64,000 bases of DNA from Phycisphaeraceae bacterium (GTDB lineage Bacteria > Planctomycetota > Phycisphaerae > Phycisphaerales > UBA1924), in contig CP060234.1 in NCBI GenBank assembly GCA_023898685.1, forward strand, positions 2,294,001 through 2,358,000, read 5' to 3'. The notes beneath the pieces are model-generated. The model was not told the DNA's origin. It was given only the letters and a program-made list of their open reading frames with translations, and searched no databases. Of the stretch, positions 16,230 to 28,304 are shown one piece after another; within the stretch, counting starts at the first letter, position 1; each line of letters opens with the position of its first letter. A program made the translations under genes and the position numbers.

Positions 16230-16312
16230 GTGTGGCACGGGCTGCTTGCAGCCCGTGTCGCCTCGCGGAATGCGAGGCGTTCTCACGGCTGGACAAGCCA
16301 GCCGTGCCACAC
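16230..16312. repeat. Compound palindrome, family D
   Basis: Outer arms GTGTGGCACGGGCTG and CAGCCGTGCCACAC enclose three small hairpins (GGGCTGCTTGCAGCCC, CCTCGCGGAATGCGAGG, GGCTGGACAAGCCAGCC). It lies between the nitrilase stop and the uridine kinase-like gene. The outer arms share GTGTGGCA with the palindrome at 52384-52474. Confidence 0.8.
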
Positions 16313-16379
16313 GGGGGCGTGCGGATGGAAGGAGCCCCGTATTCCCGGGATCCTCGTGGCGTGACGCCGAGAGATTTGT

Positions 16380-17317
<938 letters not shown>

Positions 17318-17321
<4 letters not shown>

Positions 17322-18577
17322 GCGCCTTCCCCGGCGAGTGTGACGATCGTGTTGAGCAGGGCGTCGGCGGCGTGGCCGCACTGTTCGGGGGTGGAGAGCT
17401 CGAGCGGGTTGTGGCTGATGCCGTCGTTCTCACCCGGGACGAAGATCATCGCGGTGGGGCAGAGTCGCGACCATTCCTGGGCGTCGTGCCCCGCGCCCGC
17501 GACGATGGGGCGGTGGCGGAGCGCGAGGCGGTCGGCGACGCTGGCGATGACGACCCGGACGTGTTCATCGAAGATGACCGGGGGCGTGCGGGCGGTCTGC
17601 TGCCAGGTGATATGCACGCCGCTGGATTCGGCGAGCTCGCGGCAGAAGTTGTCGAGCGTGCGCTCGGCGGCGGCGAGGGCGTCGGCGTCGGGGTTGCGGA
17701 GGTCGACGGTCGCGGTGACGCGGCCCGGGATCACGTTGACCGAGCCCGGCTCGGGGCGGATGACGCCCATCGTGGCGCGGAGCTCGCCGAACTCGCCCGA
17801 GACGCACATCTCGCGGAGGCGGACGTTGATCTGGGCGGCGGCGAGGCCGGCGTCCTTGCGGTAGTCGGTGGGAGTCGCCCCGGCATGCGCCGCGGAGCCG
17901 ACGAGGGTGAGCCGCCGCCAGGAGATGCCCTGCACGCCCGTCACGACGCCCAGGTCATAGCCCTCGCGGGCGAGGATGGGCCCCTGCTCGACGTGGCACT
18001 CGACGAAGGCGTGGGGGCGGCGTTGGCCGACCGGCTCGGGGCCTGCGAAGTCGAGGCGGTCGAGTTCGTCGCCGACGGAGATGCCGTCGGCGTCGCGGAG
18101 GGCGCGGGCGTCGGCGAGGGGGATGCGATCCGTGGCGACGGCGCTGCCGAGCATGTCGGTGCCGAAGCGGCAGCCTTCTTCGTCGGTGAAGTAGGCGATG
18201 GTGATGGGGCGGGGCGTGGTGATGCTGAGGTCGTTGAGGGTGCGGACGGCTTCGAGGGCGCTGAGCACGCCCAGTGCGCCGTCGAAGCGGCCGCCTGTCG
18301 GGACGGAGTCGACGTGGGAGCCCGCCATGACGGGGGCGAGGGCGGGGTCGGCGCCGGGGCGGTCGGCGTAGGCGTTGCCGATCTGGTCGATGCTGACCGC
18401 GAGGCCTGCCTGCTCGAACCAGGACATGACGAGCCGTCGGCCCGTGGCGTCCTCGTCGGACAGCGCGAGGCGGCGGACACCCATGACGCCGTTCCCGGCG
18501 TCATAGGCGCCGATGCGGCCCAGTTCGTCGAGCGATTGCATCAGGCGGTCGCGGTTGGCACGAAGTGTCTGAGTCAC
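17318..18577 (-). CDS. M20-family N-carbamoyl-L-amino acid hydrolase / allantoate amidohydrolase-like
   Basis: A 419-residue zinc or manganese hydrolase of the AllC/HyuC/beta-ureidopropionase branch of peptidase family M20. Metal ligands are visible in order: H88 (AGSHVDSVPTGGRFDG, with D99), E133/E134 (TDEEGCRFG), H195 (ECHVEQGP) and the late His in GISHNPLEL. GSAAHAGATPTDYRKDAG is the lid-domain signature. Known members open N-carbamoyl amino acids, allantoate or ureidoglycine with loss of ammonia and CO2. The start is a GTG at 18577 overlapping the previous stop (GTGA); a longer in-frame extension is out-of-frame shadow of the SsnA gene. It probably acts on a purine-derived ureido acid. 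Confidence 0.87.
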
Positions 18578-19857
18578 AACAGGCTCCAGAGGCGGGTCGC
18601 CTGCTCGCGGGCGAGGGCCATGATCTCGTTCTCGTCGACGAGTGAGCTTCGGCGGTCGGCGACGATGACGCGGCCGTCGCTGATGACGGTGTGGATGTAC
18701 GAGCGGTTGAGGGCGTAGACGATGTGGGCGGGCCAGTTGCTGGCGGTGACGGGGGTGGGGGGGTCGTAGTCGAGGACGACGAGGTTGTTGGGGGCGTCGC
18801 CCTTGAAGCCGTTCGTCGAAAGGTATTCGTGCACGCGACGGAGACGGCGGTAGACGGCGAGGGGGTTGGGGGCGTCTGTGGACTGGGCGGCGAGGCAGGC
18901 GGCGCGGGCGGAGGCGAGGCAATCGCCGTTCATGCCGTCGGTGCCCAGGAAGACGCGGTGCTCGAGGCCGCGGGCGCTGGGGACGCCGACCGCGTTGTTG
19001 AGGTTGCTCTCGACCTGGTGGGCGACCCAGGCGTTGGAGGCGGCGATGAGGTCGCGCTCCGTGTCGTCGAGATGAATGCAGTGGGCGAGGATGGTACGGG
19101 GGTTGTCGAGCACGCCGGCTCTCGCGAATCGCTCGACGCAGCGGCAGGCGTGGCTGGCCTGGCAGTGCTGCTGATCCGACTGGGCCTCGGCGACGTGGAC
19201 GTGGACGCCCGTGTCGTGCTCCGCGGCGAGGGCGGAGGCCCGGTCGAGGAGTTCGTCGGAGACGGTGAACGAGGCGTGGAGGCCGACGAGGCCCTGATGA
19301 GATTCAAGGTGGCGGGCGGACTCGCGGAGACCCGCGTCGCGGCTTTCGGGGCCGTCGCGGTCGGAGAGCTCGTAGCAGAGCACGTGCGAGAGGCCGAGGC
19401 TTTCGAGCGCCTCGGCGATGATCGCGAGCGAGCCCTCGACGGCGTTGGGCGAGGCGTGGTGGTCGATGATCAGCGTCGTGCCCGACTTGGCGGCGTCGAG
19501 CCCCGCGGCGAGGGCGGAGGCGCGGATCATGTCGGCGTCGAGCTTCTTGTCGAGGTTCCACCAGATGCGTTCGAGGATCTCGATGAAGGTGGTGGGGGGC
19601 GCGCTGGGCGGCGGCATGCCGCGGGCGAGGGCGGAGTAGACGTGGTGATGGCCCACGGCGAAGGCGTGGGTGACGAATCTGCCGGCGCAGTCGATGCGGT
19701 CGGCCCCGGCCGGGATAGTGTCGACGAAGGTGATATCGCCTTGGGGGCCCGGGGTGACGGCGAGGTGGGTGTCGGTGATCGCGAGCGAATTGGCGTCGAT
19801 GTAGCGGGCTTTCGCCAGGTAGAGCAAGTCTGACGGGGTGTCGTCGCTCGCCGTCAT
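18574..19857 (-). CDS. ssnA: SsnA-like amidohydrolase
   Basis: A 427-residue member of the cytosine deaminase/chlorohydrolase branch of the amidohydrolase superfamily. The HxH metal pair is H70/H72 (VGHHHVYSALARG), matching the SHNHFYSGLSRG region recalled for E. coli SsnA. Further ligands are in VHVHVAEAQ, LAHCIHL and GTDGMNGD. SGTTLIIDHHASPNAVEGSL and VESNLNNAVG also follow SsnA. In E. coli, ssnA sits with xdhD, ygfK, hyuA and ygeX in a locus tied to anaerobic purine use. Here it lies between a selenium-type xanthine dehydrogenase and an N-carbamoyl hydrolase, so opening of a purine ring or deamination of a product is likely. The exact reaction is unproven. It starts at an ATG six bases past the previous stop. 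Confidence 0.82.
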   Translation of the reverse strand: MTASDDTPSDLLYLAKARYIDANSLAITDTHLAVTPGPQGDITFVDTIPAGADRIDCAGRFVTHAFAVGHHHVYSALARGMPPPSAPPTTFIEILERIWWNLDKKLDADMIRASALAAGLDAAKSGTTLIIDHHASPNAVEGSLAIIAEALESLGLSHVLCYELSDRDGPESRDAGLRESARHLESHQGLVGLHASFTVSDELLDRASALAAEHDTGVHVHVAEAQSDQQHCQASHACRCVERFARAGVLDNPRTILAHCIHLDDTERDLIAASNAWVAHQVESNLNNAVGVPSARGLEHRVFLGTDGMNGDCLASARAACLAAQSTDAPNPLAVYRRLRRVHEYLSTNGFKGDAPNNLVVLDYDPPTPVTASNWPAHIVYALNRSYIHTVISDGRVIVADRRSSLVDENEIMALAREQATRLWSLL

Positions 19858-19863
19858 GCCTTG

Positions 19864-22445
<2,582 letters not shown>

Positions 22446-22449
<4 letters not shown>

Positions 22450-23897
22450 GTCGGCAGCCCCACGCGCTGGTTGAACGCCTCGATGGCGCGGTCCCACGCT
22501 TTGACCTGGGCGAACATCTCGTCCCAGAACGCCGGATCCCAGAGGCGTTCGAGGTCCTCGAGCGCCCGCTGCTGCTGCTCGACCCAGGTGAAGTACTTGA
22601 AGTTGTGCAGGGCGCGGCGGTCGTGGTGGTTGAGCTCGCGCATGTGGTCGGTCGAGATCCCGGCGAGCCAGCGGTCGAAGTGGCGGGCGGCCCAGTCGGC
22701 GTCGTAGGGGCCGTGCTGGTCGCGCTGCTCGGCGAGGCGGCTGGCGTAGAGCTCCATCGAATCGGTGAGGGGGATGAAGATGAAGTCGCGCTGGCCCAGA
22801 TCGAGCAGCTTGGCTTGCTTGATCGCGGAGACGAGGTTGCAGATCGAGGAGATGCCCAGGAGGGGGAGTTGGGCGACGAGGCCCTTTGGGATGCCTTCGC
22901 CCTTGAGGAATTCGGCACCGGCGGGCTCGTTGAATAGCCGCATGAGCGCGATGCATTGCTCGTCATCGATGGCGCAGACGACGTCGGTGTTGCGGACGTT
23001 GTGGATCCAGGGGATGTGCTTGTCGCCGATGCCCTCGATGCGGTGGTCGCCGTAGCCGCAGCGGAGGAGGGTGGGGCACTGGAGCGCCTCGGCGGCGGTG
23101 ACGGAGATTCCGGGGTGGACCTTGCGGAGGTAGTCGCCCGCGGCGATGGTGCCGGCCGAGCCGGTGGCGGAGACGTAGCCCGCGAGGCGATCGCCCGGCT
23201 TGGCGAGGCGGTTGAAGGTCTCCTCGATGATCGAGCCGGTGACGTCGTGGTGCCAGCAGGCGTTGCCGAACTCCTCGAACTGGTTGAAGATCACGCACTC
23301 GGGGCGGGTGCGTTTGATCTCCCAGCACTTGTCGTAGATCTCGCGAACGTTCGACTCGCAGCCCGGGGTGGCGATGACCTCGGCGCCGATGCCCTTGAGC
23401 CACTCGAACCGCTCGCGGCTCATGCCCTCGGGGAGGATGGCGACGGCGTCGCAGCCCAGCAGGGCGCAGTCGAACGCGCCGCCCCGGCAGTAGTTGCCGG
23501 TGGAGGGCCAGACGGCCTTCTGGCTTGTCGGGTCGAACTCGCCCGAGACGAGGCGGGGGACGAGACAGGCGTAGCCCGCGCCGACCTTGTGGGCGCCGGT
23601 GGGGAACCACTTGCCGACGAGGCCCACGATTCGGGCGTCGACGCCCGTGAGGCTGGTGGGGAACTCGATCCAGTTGCCGTCGTTGTAGAGCCCGCCCGAG
23701 GCGACGGGCTCGTTCTTCCAGGTGATGCGGAACAGGTTGAGCGGGTCGACGTCCCAGAGGCCGACGTTTGCGAGTCGGTCGCGGATGGACCGGGGAATCA
23801 GCGACGGGTCGCGCATCTGGGCGAAGGTGGGCAGGAGGATGCCCCGCTCGCGGCAGCAGGTGACGGCGTTCTCGATGGCCTGGTCGGGTGTCGTCAT
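22446..23897 (-). CDS. Fold-II PLP-dependent enzyme, cysteine synthase-like (subunit beta type)
   Basis: A 483-residue PLP enzyme of the tryptophan synthase beta/cysteine synthase superfamily. The Schiff-base Lys is probably K104 in FPTGAHKVGAGYA, and SATGSAGTIAAGDYL is the phosphate-binding glycine loop. WPSTGNYCRGG fits the substrate (Asn) loop. The C-terminal 90 residues are Trp- and charge-rich and not part of the usual core. It is not close to the E. coli diaminopropionate lyase DpaL (YgeX) as I recall it, although it holds the analogous place beside SsnA and xanthine dehydrogenase genes. A lyase or ammonia-releasing step on an amino acid made from the opened purine is plausible but unproven. 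The ATG at 23897 is chosen since upstream sequence is not protein-like. Confidence 0.8.
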
Positions 23898-23999
23898 CGT
23901 TTCAGCGGCGGTTCTCGACACGTCGGGTTCCGTTCTTGGTCTTGTGGTGAACCCCGAATCGGGAATCATAGCGGGAGGGGCAATTCAACCAAGGTCCGA

Positions 24000-25199
24000 T
24001 CACAGGGGGTCGACCTCCGTGGGTTGGCCGCAGAGGCGCATCGCGGTGGCGATGTCCTTGAGCCCGTTGCCGGTGACGACGGCGAGGACGTTGGAGGCGG
24101 GGTCGATGACGCCGTCGGCGATGGCTCGCTTGAGGCCCGCGACGGAGGTCGCGCCGGCGGGCTCGGCGAAGACGCCCGCGAGGGCACCCGTCGCCTTCAT
24201 CGCCTCGCCGATCTCTCCGTCGCTGACGCGGACGAAGCAGCCGCCGGTTTCGCGGACGCGGGCGACCGCCTTGCGCCAATTGCGGGGCACGGCGACGTTG
24301 ATGCTGTCGGCCATCGTCGTGCCGTCGGGCGGGGTGGGCTCGCCCGTCTCGAACGCGAGGGCGACCGGGTCGACGCCCTTGGCCTGCACGCCCAGCACGC
24401 GGGGGACGCGGTCGATGAAGCCCAGGCGGTGCATCTCGATCAGGCCCTTGGCGACCCCCGCGATGGTGCAGCCGTCCCCCACGGAGACGGCGACCCAGTC
24501 GGGCACGTCGCCCGCCGTCTGCTCGGCGATCTCGAGGCCGCAGGTCTTCTTGCCTTCGACAAGGTAGGGGTTGATGGCGCAGTTGCGGTTGTACCACCCG
24601 TGCTCGGCGCAGCGGGCGGAGCAGAGGTCGTAGGCCTGCTCGTAGGTGCCCCGGACGCGCCGGACGTCGGCCCCGAAGACGAGGAGCTGGGCGACCTTGG
24701 GCTCGGCGGCGGCGGCGGGGACGAAGATCGTCGCCGGGAGGTCCGCGATCGCGGCGAAGCCCGCGAGGCTGGAGGCGGCGTTGCCGGTCGAGGCGCAGGC
24801 GATGCGGGTCGCGCCGCGCTGGAGTGCGTGGAGCACGCCGACGCTCGAGGCCCGGTCCTTGAAGCTCGCGGTGGGATTGCGCCCATCGTCCTTGACCCGC
24901 AGGCGGCGGGCGCCGGCCCAGGCGGCGAGGCGTTCGGATTCGAGGATGGGCGTCCAGCCGACGGGCCAGGTGAAGGCCTTGGCGTCGGGCTCAATCGGGA
25001 GCAGCTCGCGGTAGCGCCAGTGGTTGAACGGACGCTCGGCGAGGGCGGCGGGGGTCAGCGTGCGCGCGGCCTTGTCAAGGTCGAAGGAGATCTCGAGGAC
25101 GGCCGAGGGGTCGTTGCAACGGGGGCAGACGCCGGCCGACTTGGGGGCGTCGGTCGCTTCGCCGCAGACCACGCAGTGGAATCCACTGACGCAACTCAT
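24000..25199 (-). CDS. Threonine synthase-like PLP enzyme with N-terminal zinc ribbon
   Basis: A 399-residue fold-II PLP protein. It opens with two CxxC pairs (C9/C12 and C25/C28), the zinc ribbon seen in one class of ThrC-like proteins. The PLP Lys is K114 in NPTASFKDRASS, the phosphate loop is SVGDGCTIAGVAKG, and CASTGNAASSLAGFAA is the substrate loop. True threonine synthase turns O-phosphohomoserine into threonine. Here the gene is locked inside a nucleobase operon (its stop is about 100 bases before the other PLP gene and its start ATG overlaps the adenine deaminase stop), which argues for a beta- or gamma-elimination step on a catabolic amino acid instead. Housekeeping ThrC remains possible. 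Confidence 0.82.
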   Translation of the reverse strand: MSCVSGFHCVVCGEATDAPKSAGVCPRCNDPSAVLEISFDLDKAARTLTPAALAERPFNHWRYRELLPIEPDAKAFTWPVGWTPILESERLAAWAGARRLRVKDDGRNPTASFKDRASSVGVLHALQRGATRIACASTGNAASSLAGFAAIADLPATIFVPAAAAEPKVAQLLVFGADVRRVRGTYEQAYDLCSARCAEHGWYNRNCAINPYLVEGKKTCGLEIAEQTAGDVPDWVAVSVGDGCTIAGVAKGLIEMHRLGFIDRVPRVLGVQAKGVDPVALAFETGEPTPPDGTTMADSINVAVPRNWRKAVARVRETGGCFVRVSDGEIGEAMKATGALAGVFAEPAGATSVAGLKRAIADGVIDPASNVLAVVTGNGLKDIATAMRLCGQPTEVDPL

Positions 25200-26950
25200 G
25201 CGTTCGCCCCGACGAAGAGGGGCACGACGGTCTGGCTCTCGACGTCGACGAGGCCCAGGTCGGTGAGCTTGAGCTTGGGGATCACCGGCAGGGGCATGAA
25301 GCTCAGGGGCATGAAGGGGTCGTCGAGCGGGCAGCCGATCGAATGGGCCGCTTCGAGCAGGGCGTGCTGTTGCTCGATGACCTCGGGGGCCTCGGCGTCA
25401 GAGAGCAGGCCCGCGATGGGCAGGGGCAGCAGGGCGACGACCTTGCCGTGCTGGACCACGCACTGGCCGCCATGAGATTGCTCGAGGGCCTTGGCGGCCA
25501 CGAGCATGTCGGCGTCGTTGGTGCCGACGACGGCGAGGTTGTGGGCATCGTGGCCAACGGTGCTCGCAAGAGCGCCATCCTTGAAGCCAAAGCCCGTGAC
25601 GAAGCCCAGGCCGACGCCCTCGGTGATGTTGTGGCGCGCGATAACGGCGATCTTGAGCAGGTCGCGCCCCGGGTCGGCGACGCAGAGGCCGTCGTCGACC
25701 ATTGGATCCATGTGGTGCTCGGCGGTGACGAGCTGGGTTGGGTCCATGCCGATGACGCGGATCTGGCCCGGTGCTGTGGACTTGATGCGGAACGATGCTT
25801 CGGATAGGCCGACGGGCAGGTGGACGGTCGAGCGGCGGGCGGATGGGTGGCCGCCTTCTCCGGCGACCTCGGTTTCGACGGTCATCTGGCCGTGCTCGGC
25901 GATCGTCTGGCCCCGGAAGATCACGCGGTGGGGGCGGATGTCCTGGAGATCGTCGAAGACGATCATGTCGGCAAAGCGGCCCGGGGCAATCGCGCCGATG
26001 TCGGGGCGGCGGTAGTGCTCGGCGGCGTGCAGCGAGGCCATCGCGAGGGCGGTAACCGGGTCGAGCCCCAGACGCACCGCCTTGCGGACGACGTGGTCGA
26101 TGTGCCCCTCGTGCCGCAGGTCGCCAGGGTGGCGGTCGTCGGTGCAGAAGCAGAATCGGTGGGCGTTGGTCTCGTTGACGACGGGGACGAGGGCCTCGAT
26201 GTTTTTCGCGGCGCTGCCCTCACGGAGGTAGATGCGCATGCCGAGGCGGATTTTCTCGAGGGCTTCTTCGGGGCGGGTGCACTCGTGGTCGCTCGTGATC
26301 CCCGCGGCGGCGTAGGCGCGGAGGGGGGCGCCGGTGAGGCCCGGGCAGTGCCCATCAACGATGGCCCGATCGAGGCCCAATGCGACTTTGGCGAGCACAC
26401 CCGGGTCGGCCAGGAACACCCCCGGGTAGTTCATCATCTCGGCGAGTGCGACGACATTGGGCTCGTCAAACAGGGGCGCGAGGTCGCCCGCTTCGAGGCG
26501 GGCGCCCGAGGTCTCCATCGCGGACGAGGGCACGCAGGATGAGACCGCGAACATGATGTCCATCGGCAGGCCCCGGCATTCGTCCATGAGGAAGCGGATG
26601 CCCTCGAGCCCCAGGACGTTGGCGATCTCGTGCGGGTCGAAGACGACGCCCGTCGTGCCGTGGGGGGCCGCGACGCGGACGAACTCGCGCGGGAGCATCA
26701 TGGTCGACTCGACGTGCATGTGGGCGTCGATGAGGCCCGGGGCGAGGTAGCGCCCGTCGAGGTCGACGACGAGGTCGGCGTCGGCGTCGACGCCCACGCT
26801 CGCGATGCGGCCCCCGTAGATCGCGACGGGGACTTCCTCGATCTCGCGGGTAAAGACGTTGACGACGCGCCCGTTGCGGAAGATGGCGTCGGCGGGGCGG
26901 TCGCCCCGGGCGACGGCCATGAGGTGGGGGTCTGTTCTCGCGATGGTCAT
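25196..26950 (-). CDS. ade: Adenine deaminase
   Basis: The 584-residue product matches the bacterial Ade family, which deaminates adenine to hypoxanthine and ammonia with two Mn or Fe ions. Family blocks in order: GLIDAHMHVESTMMLP with the HxH pair, FDPHEIANVLG, MMNYPGV, DGHCPGLTG, SDHECTRPEEA, and the Ade-specific C-terminal domain with ITEGVGLGFVTGFG and STVGHDAHNL. The hypoxanthine made here is a substrate for the xanthine dehydrogenases encoded either side of it. It overlaps the ThrC-like gene by four bases and follows the FAD subunit gene by 14 bases. The ATG at 26950 begins the family N-terminus. Confidence 0.93.
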   Translation of the reverse strand: MTIARTDPHLMAVARGDRPADAIFRNGRVVNVFTREIEEVPVAIYGGRIASVGVDADADLVVDLDGRYLAPGLIDAHMHVESTMMLPREFVRVAAPHGTTGVVFDPHEIANVLGLEGIRFLMDECRGLPMDIMFAVSSCVPSSAMETSGARLEAGDLAPLFDEPNVVALAEMMNYPGVFLADPGVLAKVALGLDRAIVDGHCPGLTGAPLRAYAAAGITSDHECTRPEEALEKIRLGMRIYLREGSAAKNIEALVPVVNETNAHRFCFCTDDRHPGDLRHEGHIDHVVRKAVRLGLDPVTALAMASLHAAEHYRRPDIGAIAPGRFADMIVFDDLQDIRPHRVIFRGQTIAEHGQMTVETEVAGEGGHPSARRSTVHLPVGLSEASFRIKSTAPGQIRVIGMDPTQLVTAEHHMDPMVDDGLCVADPGRDLLKIAVIARHNITEGVGLGFVTGFGFKDGALASTVGHDAHNLAVVGTNDADMLVAAKALEQSHGGQCVVQHGKVVALLPLPIAGLLSDAEAPEVIEQQHALLEAAHSIGCPLDDPFMPLSFMPLPVIPKLKLTDLGLVDVESQTVVPLFVGANA

Positions 26951-26964
26951 CGCAGAGCCTCTTT

Positions 26965-27816
26965 TCAAGACGCGGCGCCGCTTGGCCCGACCGAGCCGCA
27001 CACGGGCGCCAGTTCATGGTAGAGCACGCGGGCCAGCACGCCGAGGCGGTAGGCGGCGGTGGAGCGGATGTCGTCGATGGGGGCGAGATCGCGGGTGAGC
27101 AGGGGCGTGAAGTCGTTTGGCGAACGGAGCGGGGCTTGGTCGTCGAGAGCCTCTTCGAGGGCGCGGCATCGGCGGACGGTGGGGGCCATGCTGTTGGCGA
27201 CGATGCGCCAGCCCGCGTCGGAATGGGCAATCGCAACGCCGACCTTGGTGATCGCCTGGGCGCGGCGCGTGCCGACCTTGATAAACGACTCGAAGTGGTG
27301 GGGGCGGCGGGGCAGGCGGATGGCGGTGATGAGCTGGTCGGGCTTCATCACGAACCGCTTGTAGCCCAGGTAGAACGCGTCGAGCGGGACCTGCTCGACA
27401 CCCTCGGCGGAGGTGAGCTCGACTACCGCGTCGCGGGCCATGAGGGCGGGGACGCCGTCGGCCGCGGGGGAGGCGTTGGCGATGTTGCCGGCCCAGGTGC
27501 CCCGGGTCTGGATCTGGATCGAGCCGACGGTGCGGGCGGCTTGAACGAGGATGGCAAACTCCTCGGCGGCGCGCGGATCGGTAATGACGTCCCAGTAGGT
27601 GGTCAGGGCGCCGAGGATCAATTCGTCGTCGGTCCAGCGGTGGGGGCGAAGCTCGGCGAGGCCCGAGAGGTCGATGAAGATCTCGTCATCTGCCGGCACG
27701 CGGACGGGCCAGTGGACGAAGACATCGGTCGCGCCGGCGATGGGCTTGGCCCGCCCGCCCGAGTCGCGGAGCATCGCGGTTGCTTCGGGGACCGTGCCGG
27801 GCGTGAGCAGCTTCAT
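26965..27816 (-). CDS. Xanthine dehydrogenase-type FAD-binding subunit
   Basis: A 283-residue medium subunit of the molybdenum hydroxylase family (CoxM/XdhB type). FAD-binding blocks are PIAGATDVF near residue 30 and GTWAGNIANASPAADGVPAL around 105-125, followed by the C-terminal CO-dehydrogenase flavoprotein region (FIKVGTRRAQAITKVGVA). It should pass electrons from the iron-sulfur subunit to NAD or another acceptor. The ATG at 27816 overlaps the stop of the 2Fe-2S subunit gene. It may serve both the three-subunit enzyme encoded here and the fused enzyme at 19864, which has no FAD domain of its own; that is inference. Confidence 0.88.
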   Translation of the reverse strand: MKLLTPGTVPEATAMLRDSGGRAKPIAGATDVFVHWPVRVPADDEIFIDLSGLAELRPHRWTDDELILGALTTYWDVITDPRAAEEFAILVQAARTVGSIQIQTRGTWAGNIANASPAADGVPALMARDAVVELTSAEGVEQVPLDAFYLGYKRFVMKPDQLITAIRLPRRPHHFESFIKVGTRRAQAITKVGVAIAHSDAGWRIVANSMAPTVRRCRALEEALDDQAPLRSPNDFTPLLTRDLAPIDDIRSTAAYRLGVLARVLYHELAPVCGSVGPSGAAS

Positions 27817-28304
27817 GCGCCCGCTCCGGGTCGCTGATTGCTTGCATCGAGGGCGGCCGCGAGACCATCGATGATCCCGTCGTAGCCCGTGCAGCGGCAG
27901 AGGTTGCCCGCCATCAGTTCGCGGAGGGAGTGGGAGTCGCACAGGTCCGGGTGGTCGAGCACCCAGCAGGCGGACATCACGACTCCGGGGGTGCAGGCGC
28001 CGCACTGGGTCGCCCCCGAGTCGAGTAGCTCGGAGAGGCGGCTCGGGTCGATCGATTCGATCGTCTCGACGCGCCGGCCCCGGGCCTGGATTGTCGGGAC
28101 GAGGCAGGAGTTGACGGGCAGGCCATCGAGCACGACGGTGCACGCGCCGCACTCGCCCTCGCCGCAGCCCTCCTTGGTGCCGGTCAGATTCATCGTGTAT
28201 CTGAGCGTGTCGAGCAGACGCTCAACGGGGCTGACCGACACGGCGACGGGTTGGCCGTTGACGGTGAGTTCAATCTCGATCTTCTCGGCTTGCGGCTTGC
28301 TCAT
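27813..28304 (-). CDS. Xanthine dehydrogenase-type 2Fe-2S subunit
   Basis: A 163-residue small subunit carrying two 2Fe-2S clusters. The plant-type cluster is held by C47, C52, C55 and C67 (EGCGEGECGAC), the second by C101, C104, C136 and C138 (QCGACTPG and NLCRCTG). All eight ligands are present with standard spacing. It carries electrons from the molybdenum centre to FAD. Both ends overlap neighbouring genes by four bases (ATGA), so the three subunits are tightly co-translated in the order Mo, Fe-S, FAD. Confidence 0.92.
   Translation of the reverse strand: MSKPQAEKIEIELTVNGQPVAVSVSPVERLLDTLRYTMNLTGTKEGCGEGECGACTVVLDGLPVNSCLVPTIQARGRRVETIESIDPSRLSELLDSGATQCGACTPGVVMSACWVLDHPDLCDSHSLRELMAGNLCRCTGYDGIIDGLAAALDASNQRPGAGA

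Noticed and set aside
22956..25475. Long plus-strand open frame opposite the PLP enzyme genes
   Set aside because: Asp/Gly/Val repeats typical of an antisense frame; the minus strand has clear PLP-enzyme motifs in the same place.
27817..28152. Longer N-terminus for the FAD subunit from an upstream in-frame start
   Set aside because: The extension is Arg/Pro-rich shadow of the 2Fe-2S subunit gene; the ATG at 27816 with an ATGA overlap begins the family N-terminus.
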